64,000 nt of DNA from Micromonospora pisi (lineage in GTDB: Bacteria; Actinomycetota; Actinomycetes; Mycobacteriales; Micromonosporaceae). Under the pieces are notes generated by a model, which was given only the letters and a program-made list of their open reading frames with translations, ran no database searches and had not been told where the DNA came from. The position numbers and the translations under genes were made by a program. The stretch is from NCBI RefSeq assembly GCF_003633685.1, contig NZ_RBKT01000001.1, positions 6,138,001-6,202,000 of the forward strand. The letters run 5' to 3'. This document shows, piece after piece, positions 1 through 10,190 of this stretch; positions within the stretch are counted from its first letter, which is position 1, and the number at the start of each line of letters is the position of its first letter.

Positions 1-97
1 ACGGTACGGGGCCGGCTGGTGGGCGTTCCGGTGGACCCTGCGCCGGTGACCTGCCAAACTGGAAAGTTGCGGGGTCATTCTGGGAGGTATTACCGAC

Positions 98-316
98 GTG
101 AGCACTGAGGTTCTCGAGCGTCCGGAGTTGAAGGACGCAGACACCGGGCCCGAGATGTTTCATTATGTCCGGAAAGAGAAGATCGCCGAGAGTGCGGTCA
201 TGGGAACCTTCGTGATCGCCCTCTGTGGCGAGACGTTCCCCGTCACCAAGGCGGCCAAACCGGGGTCACCGGTCTGCCCCCGGTGCAAGGAGATCTACGA
301 CTCGATGCGTGACTGA
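98..316 (+). CDS. DUF3039 family small zinc-binding-like protein
   Basis: A 72-residue protein of the actinobacterial DUF3039 family, function unknown. The C-terminal half carries an ALCGE segment and a CPRCKEIYD segment, so a Cys and a C-x2-C pair could bind zinc. The GTG start is preceded by GGGAGG about 10 nt upstream, which fixes the start. The family call rests on the recognisable FHYVRKEKI and VCPRCKEIY motifs. It is followed after 39 nt by the TRIC-like gene, which appears to have its own promoter, so the two need not be one transcript. Confidence 0.85.
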   Translation: MSTEVLERPELKDADTGPEMFHYVRKEKIAESAVMGTFVIALCGETFPVTKAAKPGSPVCPRCKEIYDSMRD

Positions 317-343
317 GTCGTCGCCCCCTCCTGCCCGGGCGCG

Positions 344-349
344 TAACCT
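344..349 (+). promoter_or_regulatory. Candidate -10 box for a leaderless transcript (TAACCT)
   Basis: TAACCT ends 6 nt before the GTG at 356, and no Shine-Dalgarno lies in between. Transcription starting 6-7 nt after the box would begin at the start codon. No -35 hexamer is recognisable. Inferred from spacing only. Confidence 0.4.
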
Positions 350-355
350 TCTGCG

Positions 356-1219
356 GTGACCACCTCGACCGCCCTGCTCCTGGCTGACCTGCTGGGTGTG
401 GCCGTGTTCGCCGCGTCCGGCGCGTCGGCCGCGGTGGTGAAGCGGCTCGACATCTTCGGCGTGGTCTTCGTCGGCTTCGTCGCCGCCCTGGGCGGCGGGA
501 TCTTCCGGGACCTGGTGATCGACGAGGTCCCGCCGCTGGCGTTCGCCGACTGGCGGTACGCGGTCACCGCCGCGGTCACCGCGGGCGCGGTCTTCTGGTT
601 GCACCCCCAGCTGGCCCGGTTGCGTACCGCGGTCCTGGTCCTCGACGCGGCCGGTCTGGGCCTGTTCACCGTCACCGGCACGCTCAAGGCGCTCGACGCC
701 GACGTGCCCCCGGTGGGCGCGGTGCTGATCGGCATGCTCAGCGGCATCGGTGGCGGGCTCGGTCGGGACCTGCTCACCGGCGAGATCCCGGTGATGCTGC
801 GTCGGGAGATCTACGCGTTGGCCGCCCTGGCCGGCGCGATCGTGGTGGTGTCACTCGGCTTCGCCGGTGTGACCGGACCGCTGCCGCTGGTCGGCGCGAT
901 GGTGCTCGTCTTCGGCCTGCGTCTGGTGGCGCTGCGCCGGCGCTGGTCCGCCCCGGTCGCGGTCATTCCGGAGCGGGCCGCCGGGACCACGCCCGCCGCC
1001 GGCCCGCCGGCCCGCCGCCGCCTCTGGGGTCGCGCCGACCGGACCGGTGGTGGAACGGCTCGGGCAGGTGCCGCCGGGCCGGCCGGCGACCCGACTCCAG
1101 GTGACGATGCCGCCCACAGCGACAGCGTCGCCTCGGCGGAAGGTGCCGCTCCGGGCGGCGGCGTCGCCCCGGGCGGCGCCAAGGCGCCCGGCGGGGTGGG
1201 CGGGCACCGAAGAGTGTGA
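356..1219 (+). CDS. Trimeric intracellular cation channel (TRIC/UPF0126) family membrane protein
   Basis: Integral membrane protein of 287 residues. The first about 200 residues form the two-repeat UPF0126/TRIC fold, and each repeat carries a glycine-rich motif followed by Arg-Asp (GGGIFRDL near residue 45, GGGLGRDLL near residue 130). Prokaryotic TRIC homologues are K+-permeable trimers, so a monovalent cation channel role is likely but not shown here. The last about 80 residues are an unrelated Pro/Ala/Gly-rich, probably disordered cytoplasmic tail. The GTG start has no Shine-Dalgarno but has a TAACCT box 6 nt upstream, suggesting a leaderless mRNA. Confidence 0.85.
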   Translation: MTTSTALLLADLLGVAVFAASGASAAVVKRLDIFGVVFVGFVAALGGGIFRDLVIDEVPPLAFADWRYAVTAAVTAGAVFWLHPQLARLRTAVLVLDAAGLGLFTVTGTLKALDADVPPVGAVLIGMLSGIGGGLGRDLLTGEIPVMLRREIYALAALAGAIVVVSLGFAGVTGPLPLVGAMVLVFGLRLVALRRRWSAPVAVIPERAAGTTPAAGPPARRRLWGRADRTGGGTARAGAAGPAGDPTPGDDAAHSDSVASAEGAAPGGGVAPGGAKAPGGVGGHRRV

Positions 1220-1399
1220 CCGCTGGGGCAGTGGTGTCGCCTGGGCGCTCCCGCGCCGGCTGGTTATGCTGGGACGGCCTTCGCGCGCCACCTGCGACGC
1301 GGGGGCGTTTTCATGGTCCGCCGTTACCGCTACCACCGGCGCACCGCAGTCCGGCGGTCCGCGACCGGGTCGTTCCGGTAGCCGGAGGGGAGTTTTCGC

Positions 1400-3124
1400 G
1401 TGGGTGCCCGACTGCCGGCGATCGACACCTTTCCGCCGCTGCGGGACTGGCAGCGCAAGGCACTGGTCGGATATCTACGCCGACCGTCCGAGGACTTCAT
1501 GGCGGTCGCCACCCCCGGCGCCGGCAAGACCACCTTCGCCCTGCGGATCGCCGCCGAGCTGCTCTGTGACGGCACGGTCGAGGCGGTCACCGTGGTCGCC
1601 CCGACGGAGCACCTGAAGACCCAGTGGGCGCTGGCAGCGGCCCGGGTCGGCATCCAGCTCGACTCCGCGTTCCGTAACGCCGACCTGCACTCCTCCGCCG
1701 ACTTCCACGGCGCCGTGGTCACGTACGCGCAGGTGGGCATGGCACCGCAGGTGCACCGCCGGCGCACGATGACCCGACGGACCCTGGTGATCCTGGACGA
1801 GGTGCACCACGCCGGTGACTCGCGTACCTGGGGGGACGGAGTCAAGGCGGCCTTCGAACCGGCCGTACGCCGACTGATGCTGACCGGTACGCCGTTCCGC
1901 TCCGACGACAACCCGATCCCCTTCGTCACCTACGAGCGTGGCGGTGACGGGCTGCCCCGCTCGCGAGCGGACTCGACCTACGGGTACGCCGACGCGCTCC
2001 GTGACGGGGTGGTCCGGCCGGTCATCTTCCTCGCCTACTCCGGCGAGACACGGTGGCGTACGAGCGCCGGCGACGAGTTGGCCGCCCGGCTCGGCGACCC
2101 GATGACCCCGGACCTGATCGCCCAGGCGTGGCGGACGGTGCTGGACCCGGCCGGCGACTGGATGCCGCAGGTGCTGCGGGCCGCCGACGCTCGGTTGCAG
2201 GTGCTGCGGGCCGGCGGGATGACCGACGCCGGTGGTCTGGTGATCGCCACCGACCAGCAGGCGGCGCGGGCGTACGCCCGGTTGATCGAGCGGCACACCG
2301 GTGAGAAGGCCGTGGTGGTGCTCTCCGACGACGTGGGCTCGTCCGCTCGGATCGCCGCGTTCGCCGGCTCGGAGCAGCGCTGGATGGTCGCGGTCCGGAT
2401 GGTTTCCGAGGGAGTCGACATTCCTCGGCTCGCGGTCGGTGTCTACGCCACCAGCGCCTCGACCCCGCTCTACTTCGCCCAGGCGATCGGTCGTTTCGTC
2501 CGGGCCCGTCGGCAGGGGGAGACCGCCTCGGTCTTCCTGCCGAGCGTGCCGCACCTGCTGGGGCTGGCGAGCGAGCTGGAGGCGGAGCGCGACCACGTAC
2601 TCGGCGAGCCGAAGAAGCGGGAGGGCTTCGAGGACGACCTGCTCGAGCGGGCGCAGCGCGAGGAGAAGGCCAGCGGCGAGCTGGAGAAGCGGTTCGAGGT
2701 CCTCGAGGCGACCGCGCACCTGGATCAGGTGATCTTCGACGGTGCCTCGTTCGGCACCACCGCCCAGGCCGGTACGCCCGAGGAGGAGGAGTACCTGGGT
2801 CTGCCCGGCCTGCTCACCGCCGACCAGGTGTCGGTGCTGCTGAACAAGCGCCAGGCGGAACAGTTGGCCGCGAAGCGGCGTCGGGCGGCCGAGGAGCCGG
2901 TGCCGGCGCCCCGGGAGCCGACAACCGTGCCGCGCAGCGCCGCCGAGCGCCGGGTCGCGCTGCGCCGCCAGCTCAACACGCTCGTGGCGGCCCACCACCA
3001 TCGGACGGGACTACCGCACGGAAAGATCCACGCGGAGCTGCGTCGCCTCTGCGGTGGCCCGCCCAGTGCCCAGGCCACGATCGAGCAGCTGGAAGAGCGG
3101 ATCGCCACGGTCCAGACCCTCTGA
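1400..3124 (+). CDS. DEAD/DEAH-box helicase, XPB/type III restriction-like
   Basis: Superfamily 2 helicase of 574 residues. Visible motifs: Walker A (ATPGAGKTTF, about residues 37-46), motif II DEVHH (about 133-137), motif III LTGTPF, and a motif VI-like QAIGRFVRARR. The C-terminal 150 residues are charged and probably helical. The architecture resembles ResIII/XPB-like stand-alone helicases common in actinomycetes; substrate and pathway are unknown. GTG start with a strong GGAGGGGA 8 nt upstream. A long hairpin follows the stop codon. It lies upstream of the sigma factor gene but is convergent with it. Confidence 0.85.
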   Translation: MGARLPAIDTFPPLRDWQRKALVGYLRRPSEDFMAVATPGAGKTTFALRIAAELLCDGTVEAVTVVAPTEHLKTQWALAAARVGIQLDSAFRNADLHSSADFHGAVVTYAQVGMAPQVHRRRTMTRRTLVILDEVHHAGDSRTWGDGVKAAFEPAVRRLMLTGTPFRSDDNPIPFVTYERGGDGLPRSRADSTYGYADALRDGVVRPVIFLAYSGETRWRTSAGDELAARLGDPMTPDLIAQAWRTVLDPAGDWMPQVLRAADARLQVLRAGGMTDAGGLVIATDQQAARAYARLIERHTGEKAVVVLSDDVGSSARIAAFAGSEQRWMVAVRMVSEGVDIPRLAVGVYATSASTPLYFAQAIGRFVRARRQGETASVFLPSVPHLLGLASELEAERDHVLGEPKKREGFEDDLLERAQREEKASGELEKRFEVLEATAHLDQVIFDGASFGTTAQAGTPEEEEYLGLPGLLTADQVSVLLNKRQAEQLAAKRRRAAEEPVPAPREPTTVPRSAAERRVALRRQLNTLVAAHHHRTGLPHGKIHAELRRLCGGPPSAQATIEQLEERIATVQTL

Positions 3125-3244
3125 CCGCGCCGTCTGTGCCCGTACGTCCGGACTGTTCCGGTGCGGGCACAACCTGTCCGGTGCCAGGGGTTGTCTTCCC
3201 CTCCGTGCCGGCCGGCCTGGATGGCTGGCCCGGCCGGAGGCGGA

Positions 3245-3290
3245 GATAGTTAACCGGAGGCACCCGTCTGGGTACCTCCGGTCAGCTATC
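3245..3290 (+). terminator. Hairpin terminator after the helicase gene
   Basis: Inverted repeat with an 8-bp inner arm (ACCGGAGG at 3253-3260 with CCTCCGGT at 3275-3282) and an outer 5-bp arm (GATAG/CTATC), followed by TAGGGTTTCG. It lies between convergent genes and could act in both directions. Confidence 0.65.
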
Positions 3291-3302
3291 TAGGGTTTCG
3301 TA

Positions 3303-3536
3303 TCAGTTCGCCATCAGATCGGCGCCACGCCACGTGAATTCCGGGTCAGCAGCGAACCGGACCGTGATCTTTACAAGATCCTCGGCGTACTTGTTCGCGT
3401 GATGCCCACAGAACACCAGTTCGCTCCCACCCGCGAGGGTGATCCGGAGCTTGCCGGCGGCGTTGCAGCGGTCGCACCGTTCATCGGCGGCTGGGGGAGC
3501 CACCGTCTCGGGCGGCGGCGTGAGGGTCGGGGTCAT
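3303..3536 (-). CDS. DUF7455 family small protein downstream of the sigma factor gene
   Basis: A 77-residue protein with a CDRC pair and a VFCGHH motif, a likely zinc knuckle. A similar small protein next to the principal sigma factor gene is common in actinobacteria; its function is not known. The reading frame is open to 3569, but the ATG at 3536 is preferred because AGGAGGAAG lies just upstream of it. It reads in the same direction as the sigma factor gene, 244 nt downstream. Confidence 0.8.
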   Translation of the reverse strand: MTPTLTPPPETVAPPAADERCDRCNAAGKLRITLAGGSELVFCGHHANKYAEDLVKITVRFAADPEFTWRGADLMAN

Positions 3537-3780
3537 CGCCTTCCTCCTCGGGTCGTCACCGATGAACACTCTCTTCGGTCGTTGCTCACCTATCCTGCAA
3601 CACCCTGGCGGGGTGTGGCCTTCCCAGTGTGCCCGCGGGGGACCGAGGTCACACGTGGTAGAGACAGTGTGCCGTGCACCAAGGGTGCCACGTCAACGAT
3701 CACAACCGGGAAACCGGCCGATCGCTATCGTGTGTTGTACACCTGGTGATCAAAGCGACACAACTGGTTGACGTTTCGGA

Positions 3781-5400
<1,620 letters not shown>

Positions 5401-5543
5401 GAATGACCTTCCGGAGGCGATGAGCGAGCACGGCCGGGTCGGCCAGCGCAGCGCTAGGCGTCGTGCCGGACCGATGTGGTTGAGGGACCCCCGAGTCCCG
5501 GGCCGGCCGGTGTCGGCGGTCCGTGGCGCGTGGGTAGGCGTGA

Positions 5544-5549
5544 ATTGTA
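5544..5549 (-). promoter_or_regulatory. Candidate -10 element (TACAAT) upstream of sigA
   Basis: On the minus strand TACAAT matches the -10 consensus at five of six positions and lies about 145 nt upstream of the GTG. No convincing -35 is found. A short GC-rich inverted repeat (GCGGGG/CCCCGC) lies immediately upstream. Weak evidence. Confidence 0.3.
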
Positions 5550-5686
5550 ACGCCGTCTGCGGGGATCATCCCCCGCCGCACGCCGAAACGGCGGCTGGAG
5601 GCCGCCGACTCGGAGCGCATGTGGACTTTGTAAGGATGATACCCGCGTGCGGCGCGGACGTCGCAGCCGTGCGAGAAGGGGACGTC

Positions 5687-6511
5687 ATGGTCAGCAGTCA
5701 GCCCAGCGCCGACGAACTGCTGGAACTCGCCGTCAGGGTGGCCCGGGGGGCCGCTGACACGGCCCGGCGGATGCGCGCCGAAGGAGTGTCGGCGGTGGCG
5801 ACCAAGAGCACCGTCACGGACGTGGTGACCGCCGCCGACCGGGCGGTGGAAATGCAGGTCATCGCCGCACTCCGCGAGGTACGACCGGATGACGCCGTGC
5901 TCGGCGAGGAGTACGGCGCCGCGGCCGGCGGGGTCGCTTCCGGTCCCGGCTCCGTACGGTGGATCCTCGATCCGATCGATGGCACCGTGAACTACCTGTA
6001 CGGCCTGCCCCAGTACGCCGTTTCGCTGGCCGCCGAGGTCGACGGCGTAGTCGTCGCCGGGGTCGTGCGCAACGCCGCGACCGGCGACGAGTGGACCGCC
6101 ACCCGGGGCGGCGGGGCGTGGCGCGACGGACGCCGACTCGCCGGCTCGACCGAAACCGATCTCGGTCAGGCGCTGGTCGCCACCGGATTCGGGTACGACC
6201 CCGCCCGTCGCTCCCACCAGGCCGGCGTGGTGGCCGGACTCATCGCGCACGTACGCGACATCCGCCGGTTCGGGGCGGCGGCGCTGGACCTGTGCCTGGC
6301 GGCCGAGGGGCGGGTGGACGCCTACTACGAGAAGGGCCTCAACGCCTGGGACCAAGCCGCCGGTGGCCTGGTCGCCACCGAGGCCGGGCTCGTGTTCAGC
6401 GGGCTGGACGGTGCCCCGCCCGGGCCGGACCTGGTCATCGCCGCACCGCCGGCGCTCTTCGCGCCGCTGCACGAACGGTTGGCCAAGCTCGACGCCGCCG
6501 GCGGGCCGTAG
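5687..6511 (+). CDS. Inositol monophosphatase family protein
   Basis: Mg2+-dependent phosphatase of 274 residues in the IMPase/FIG superfamily. The metal-site motifs are present: the GEEYG glutamate (about residue 70), WILDPIDGTVNYLYG (DPIDGT, about 90-100) and NAWDQAAG near residue 220. The substrate could be inositol-1-phosphate, histidinol phosphate or another sugar phosphate; sequence alone does not decide. The frame is open far upstream, but the ATG at 5687 has GAAGGGGA 5-6 nt before it. It is divergent from sigA. It ends ahead of a perfect long hairpin. Confidence 0.88.
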   Translation: MVSSQPSADELLELAVRVARGAADTARRMRAEGVSAVATKSTVTDVVTAADRAVEMQVIAALREVRPDDAVLGEEYGAAAGGVASGPGSVRWILDPIDGTVNYLYGLPQYAVSLAAEVDGVVVAGVVRNAATGDEWTATRGGGAWRDGRRLAGSTETDLGQALVATGFGYDPARRSHQAGVVAGLIAHVRDIRRFGAAALDLCLAAEGRVDAYYEKGLNAWDQAAGGLVATEAGLVFSGLDGAPPGPDLVIAAPPALFAPLHERLAKLDAAGGP

Positions 6512-6570
6512 CCACTGGCCCGCCCCGGGGCGGGCGCCGGAGTCCGCCCGCTGGACGGCGCTGGCCCGCC

Positions 6571-6615
6571 CGGAGCCCGGGACGCCGGAGCCCGGGACGC
6601 CGGAGCCCGGGACGC
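6571..6615. repeat. Three perfect tandem copies of a 15-bp unit
   Basis: The unit CGGAGCCCGGGACGC is repeated three times without change (6571-6585, 6586-6600, 6601-6615), and a partial fourth copy follows. It lies in the 3' untranslated gap after the IMPase gene, so the copy number is free to vary. Confidence 0.9.
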
Positions 6616-6668
6616 CGGTGGCGGGGGCCGGTGGCGGGGGTGTGGGCCGCCGTCGGCGGGACCGTAAG

Positions 6669-6720
6669 CCGAAGGGTGGATCGATCCCATCCCTTCAGAT
6701 GACATCGATCCACCCTTCGG
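6669..6720. terminator. Perfect 17-bp stem bidirectional terminator
   Basis: CCGAAGGGTGGATCGAT at 6669-6685 pairs perfectly with 6704-6720 across an 18-nt loop. It lies between two convergent genes, so it probably terminates both. Confidence 0.75.
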
Positions 6721-6781
6721 TGGAAATCCTCGTCGGCGTACCGGTGGGTCGGGAGAGCCGGCCCACCGACGCCGCGCGGTG

Positions 6782-7315
6782 CTAGTTGTCGCCCTCCTTG
6801 GCGGCGCAGGTGCCCGGCGGGGGCGTCGGCGCGCCAGCGGCACTCAGTGCCTGGTTGACCTCGGTGCTGGTGGCGAGCTGGGTGTAGCTGCTACCGATCA
6901 CCACGTCGACCATCTCGTCGTCACGGTTCGGGTCGTACTCCGGCGTGGCCTCGTTGAGGAAGTAGGCCATGAGCAGGTGCGCCGAGGCCACCCCCTTCGG
7001 GCCGAACCGCAGGACCGCGACCTCCTCGACCCGCTTCTTGTCGTTGCCCTGCTTGACCACCTGGAACTTGCGGTTCTTGAAGTCCGTGGCGACCCCGTTC
7101 GCCAGGCCGACGGTGTCTGTCGCGTTGAAGACGTTGATCTTGACGTCCTTGGGCTCACGCAACGCCACATTGGCCCGCTTGAACCCCGCCGGACAGGTGT
7201 CGCCGGAAGCGGAGCCGCGCTGGGTGTCGCGTAGCAGCGCCGCGGTGACGAACGCCAGGGCGAGGACCGCCAGCACCCCGACGACGACAAGCGCGCGCAC
7301 CCGGGCAAAACTCAT
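6782..7315 (-). CDS. LytR C-terminal-domain (LytR_C) membrane-anchored protein
   Basis: A 177-residue protein with an N-terminal membrane anchor (about residues 6-28) and an extracytoplasmic LytR_C domain, visible as INVFNATDTVGLANGVA and VVIGSSY. LytR_C domains usually accompany LCP cell-wall ligases or occur alone in actinomycetes; this one has no LCP catalytic domain. The start is the ATG at 7315, preceded by GGGGAG; the frame extends upstream without support. It converges on the IMPase gene across a hairpin and diverges from the DUF4193 gene. Confidence 0.8.
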   Translation of the reverse strand: MSFARVRALVVVGVLAVLALAFVTAALLRDTQRGSASGDTCPAGFKRANVALREPKDVKINVFNATDTVGLANGVATDFKNRKFQVVKQGNDKKRVEEVAVLRFGPKGVASAHLLMAYFLNEATPEYDPNRDDEMVDVVIGSSYTQLATSTEVNQALSAAGAPTPPPGTCAAKEGDN

Positions 7316-7739
7316 CTGGTTGGCTCCCCGTACAGGTCTGGTTCGGCGGTGCCGGACGGCGGGCCAGACCGGGCTGCCGTCGGCTACCGAGTATGCCGCT
7401 GAGGCTAGCTGTTGTCCGGCCCGGCGCGGAAACCGGCGAACATGCCGGCGTGCCGACGCCGTTCGGACTACCGCTACCCCTATCTTCGTGTCGCCTGAGT
7501 CACATTGGGAACAACTCTGGCCGCTCGGGCGTACAAGCATGCCGCGAGGGCGGTATACATGCCTCGCCCGATGGGGGGTAAGGTACCGCGCTCGCCGGGG
7601 GTGTTCCCCAGGCGGCCGTGGCCCGGGCACCTAGCCGGGGTCGGGGACCGGAAAAAGATGACCGGCCAGCGGGAACCGAAAGAGTGTCTTCCGGCGTTAC
7701 AACCGGAAGCGACTATATCGATATAGGAGAGTGAAACCG
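7316..7739. other. Divergent intergenic region, 424 bp
   Basis: No credible gene. It contains the upstream sequences of the LytR_C gene (minus) and the DUF4193 gene (plus). Visible items are an inverted repeat CTTCCGG/CCGGAAG (7688-7694 and 7703-7709) and an AT-rich palindrome at 7713-7726 that touches the ribosome binding site of the DUF4193 gene. Confidence 0.7.
7713..7726 (+). promoter_or_regulatory. AT-rich perfect palindrome overlapping a ribosome binding site
   Basis: CTATATCGATATAG is a perfect 14-bp palindrome in DNA that is otherwise GC-rich. Its end merges with the AGGAG that serves the ATG at 7740. It could be a regulator site, a -10 region, or an mRNA hairpin that hides the ribosome site. 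Confidence 0.45.
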
Positions 7740-8036
7740 ATGGCCACCGACTACGACGCCCCGCGTCGCGACGAGGTCGACCTCGGCGAGGACAGCCTGG
7801 AAGAGCTGAAGGCCCGGCGCGTCGACTCACAGTCGGGCGCCGTGGACGTCGACGAGGCCGAAGTTGCCGAAAGCTTCGAGCTGCCCGGTGCCGACCTGGC
7901 CGACGAAGAGCTCACGGTGAAGGTGCTGCCGATGCAGTCGGACGAGTTCCGCTGCGCCCGCTGTTTCCTCGTACACCACCGCAGCCAGTTGGCGGTGGAG
8001 CGCAACGGTGAGCTGATCTGCCGCGAGTGCGCCTGA
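7740..8036 (+). CDS. DUF4193 family protein
   Basis: A 98-residue acidic protein of the actinobacterial DUF4193 family. The first two thirds are rich in Asp/Glu and the last third carries CARC and CREC pairs about 30 residues apart, a likely zinc ribbon. The family function is unknown; the genes sit beside dut/DUF3093 genes in many actinomycetes. The ATG at 7740 is chosen over an in-frame GTG at 7731 because AGGAG lies 10 nt before it. A hairpin follows the stop. Confidence 0.85.
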   Translation: MATDYDAPRRDEVDLGEDSLEELKARRVDSQSGAVDVDEAEVAESFELPGADLADEELTVKVLPMQSDEFRCARCFLVHHRSQLAVERNGELICRECA

Positions 8037-8039
8037 GTT

Positions 8040-8069
8040 CTCACCGACGCCGGGGGCGGCGTGGGTGAG
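8040..8069 (+). terminator. Hairpin after the DUF4193 gene
   Basis: A 13-bp stem with one mismatch (8040-8052 with 8057-8069) around a GGGG loop, starting 3 nt after the stop codon. Confidence 0.6.
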
Positions 8070-8180
8070 GCGCGGCTGGTGGGTCGAGGATCGATTCGAG
8101 GTGCGCGGATGGCACCGACCTGCTTGACTCGATCCGACTAACTCGACGTTGGACGGATCGGCACGGCTGGAGGTCAGCGC

Positions 8181-9074
8181 ATGGCCCGCTCCGAGCAGGC
8201 GCCGGAAACCCCTGCGGGGGTGCCGGCGCCGACTGGGGGGACCGGCCCGGTGGATTCACCACCGGATGCGGAGGCGGCAAGCGCCGAGGGCAACCTTGGC
8301 GCGACCATCGCCGCGTTGACCGAGGACGACCTCGAGCCGGCGCGGCGGACCAGGTTACTGGGCCGGCTCGTCGGCCAGGTCCGCGCCCGTGGCCTGGGCG
8401 ACCTGTTCCGGCCCAGGGCGGCGATCCGCTGGATGAGCGACGTGGTCGGCGAGGTGGTGCCGCACATCCCGATCCGCGACCGGGAGACACTCCGGCGGCA
8501 CTACGGCGGCCTCGACGGCGACGCGCTCGCCGAGCGGTTGATCCGTAACGCGGCTCGCGCCACCGCCGGGGTCGGGGCGGCCGGCGGCGGGGTGGCGGCG
8601 GTCGAGTGGGCGGTGACGCCGTCCCTGCTCTCCGCGCCGGTGCTGCTGGCCGCGGAGACGATCGCGGTGGTGACGATCGAGATCAAGCTGATCGGCGAAC
8701 TGCACGAGGCGTACGGGGTTCCGGTGCCCGGGAGCACCACCCAACGCGCCGGCGCCATGATCCAGTCATGGGCGAGTCGGCGCGGGGTCAACCCCTTCCT
8801 GCCCGGGATGGGGGTCAGCGCCGTACTTGGCGCGCCAGCCCGCAAACAGCTGCGGGACATGCTGCTGCGGCGGTTCGGCCGCAACCTGACCACACTCGGT
8901 CCGCTGCTCACCGGTGCGGCGGTGGCGGGCTACCTGAACCGGCGCGCGACCCTCGGGTTGGGCGACGCGATCCGTACCGACCTGCGCAAGCAGTTCCGGG
9001 CCATCACCGGACCGCCGCAACAGGGGCACGGTGCCGAACTGGAATGGCGCACGGACGACCGGGACCGCTCCTAA
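8181..9074 (+). CDS. Conserved hypothetical membrane-associated protein
   Basis: A 297-residue protein not recognised with confidence. Residues 1-55 are low-complexity and acidic. The middle contains Gly/Ala-rich hydrophobic stretches (about 135-185, with AAETIAVVTIEIKLIGELHEAYG) and a second one near 230-260 (LLTGAAVAGYLNRRAT) that could be membrane segments. A charged region follows. The ATG has GGAGG 8 nt upstream. The stop overlaps that of the convergent DUF3093 gene by 4 nt. Its position between DUF4193 and DUF3093/dut suggests a conserved actinobacterial locus, but no function can be given. Confidence 0.75.
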   Translation: MARSEQAPETPAGVPAPTGGTGPVDSPPDAEAASAEGNLGATIAALTEDDLEPARRTRLLGRLVGQVRARGLGDLFRPRAAIRWMSDVVGEVVPHIPIRDRETLRRHYGGLDGDALAERLIRNAARATAGVGAAGGGVAAVEWAVTPSLLSAPVLLAAETIAVVTIEIKLIGELHEAYGVPVPGSTTQRAGAMIQSWASRRGVNPFLPGMGVSAVLGAPARKQLRDMLLRRFGRNLTTLGPLLTGAAVAGYLNRRATLGLGDAIRTDLRKQFRAITGPPQQGHGAELEWRTDDRDRS

Positions 9075-9598
9075 CCGGCGCTCGCGGGGGTCGTCGTCCG
9101 GGCCACGTCGCGTGCGGCCAGGATCGCCTCGGCGAGCCGGACCGGGTGCCGGGAGCTGACCACCCAGTACGGGGTCGGATCGGCGGGGTCGTCGAGCACC
9201 ACCTGAACGGCGCCGCCCACCCACGGGCGCTGGACCACGAACGCGAGCGGGTCGGCGCCCACACCGAGCACCTCCCGCCGGCCCTCGGCATCCAGTGCGA
9301 TGGCGTCGGCCACGAAGCCGACCGGCAGCCGGGCGTCGTCGACGAGCAGTTCGCCGTCGCGTACCCGGACCATGATCCGACCCAGCCACCAGAGCCCCAG
9401 CGCCGTCGCGGGCAGCAGCACGGCGAACGGCAGCCAGGCGCGTACGCCGCCTGAGCCGAGCCAGACCTCCATCGCCAGCAGCGACGCCGCCACCTCCCCG
9501 GCCAGCCACCACCACCAGGGCAGGCGTAGCCGTTCGTGGTAGCCGTCGGCGCCGGACCCGACCGGGCCGGCGGCAGAACTGAGACGAGTTGGTGCCAC
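9071..9598 (-). CDS. DUF3093 domain membrane protein
   Basis: A 175-residue protein with a YHERLRLPWWWW segment leading into two transmembrane helices (about residues 26-75), then a soluble beta-rich domain (VRDGELLVDDARLPVGFV). This is the DUF3093 pattern, and the gene is commonly divergent from dut in actinobacteria. Function unknown. The GTG start lacks a Shine-Dalgarno but has a TACCCT box 6 nt upstream, so the mRNA is probably leaderless. Confidence 0.85.
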   Translation of the reverse strand: MAPTRLSSAAGPVGSGADGYHERLRLPWWWWLAGEVAASLLAMEVWLGSGGVRAWLPFAVLLPATALGLWWLGRIMVRVRDGELLVDDARLPVGFVADAIALDAEGRREVLGVGADPLAFVVQRPWVGGAVQVVLDDPADPTPYWVVSSRHPVRLAEAILAARDVARTTTPASAG

Positions 9599-9604
9599 AG
9601 TGTG

Positions 9605-9610
9605 AGGGTA
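9605..9610 (-). promoter_or_regulatory. Candidate -10 box (TACCCT) for leaderless DUF3093 mRNA
   Basis: On the minus strand TACCCT ends 6 nt before the GTG at 9598, and there is no ribosome binding site. Same geometry as several other genes in this window. Confidence 0.45.
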
Positions 9611-9686
9611 CGGCGCGGCGCGGCGGGGTGACCCGGCAGGATAGAGGCGACCCGCCCACGGACCAACGGATCGGAAGAGTGAGACC

Positions 9687-10190
9687 GTGACCCAAGCCGT
9701 GCCCGTACCCGTCCGTCAACTGGACCCCGACCTGCCCCTGCCGGCGTACGCCCATCCCGGCGACGCGGGCGCCGATCTGCTGGCCGCGCAGGACGTGGAA
9801 CTGGCGCCGGGGGAGCGCGCCCTGGTCCGTACGGGGATCGCGATCGCCCTGCCGGAGGGATTCGTCGGCCTGGTCCACCCGCGTTCCGGGCTGGCGGCCA
9901 GGCTCGGTGTGACGGTGCTGAACGCGCCCGGTACGGTCGACGCCGGCTACCGCGGCGAGATCATGGTGAACCTGATCAACCATGACCGGGTGAATCCTGC
10001 GAAGATCTGTCGCGGCGACCGGATCGCGCAACTGGTGGTGCAGCGGGTGGAACGTGCCCGCTTCCATCCTGTCGACGAACTGCCGACCACCCAGCGGGGC
10101 GAGGGCGGGCACGGTTCGACGGGCGGGCACGCGGGCCTGGTCACGCCGCGCGACGCAAGCGAGCACCACAACGAAAGGTCGGCACGGTGA
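9687..10190 (+). CDS. dut: Deoxyuridine 5'-triphosphate nucleotidohydrolase (dUTPase)
   Basis: Trimeric dUTPase that hydrolyses dUTP to dUMP and PPi, keeping uracil out of DNA and supplying dUMP for thymidylate synthesis. All five family motifs are present: DAGADL (I), HPRSGLA (II), [11 protein letters not shown] with the catalytic Asp and Tyr (III), RGDRIAQLV (IV) and a C-terminal GHGSTGGH (V, arm over the active site). The 167 residues are slightly longer than usual because of a short C-terminal extension. GTG start. The stop overlaps the next GTG start (GTGA), indicating translational coupling to the DUF3710 gene. Confidence 0.96.
   Translation: MTQAVPVPVRQLDPDLPLPAYAHPGDAGADLLAAQDVELAPGERALVRTGIAIALPEGFVGLVHPRSGLAARLGVTVLNAPGTVDAGYRGEIMVNLINHDRVNPAKICRGDRIAQLVVQRVERARFHPVDELPTTQRGEGGHGSTGGHAGLVTPRDASEHHNERSAR

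Noticed and set aside
6571-6615. Possible CRISPR-like array
   Set aside because: The 15-bp units are directly adjacent with no spacers; it is a simple tandem repeat.
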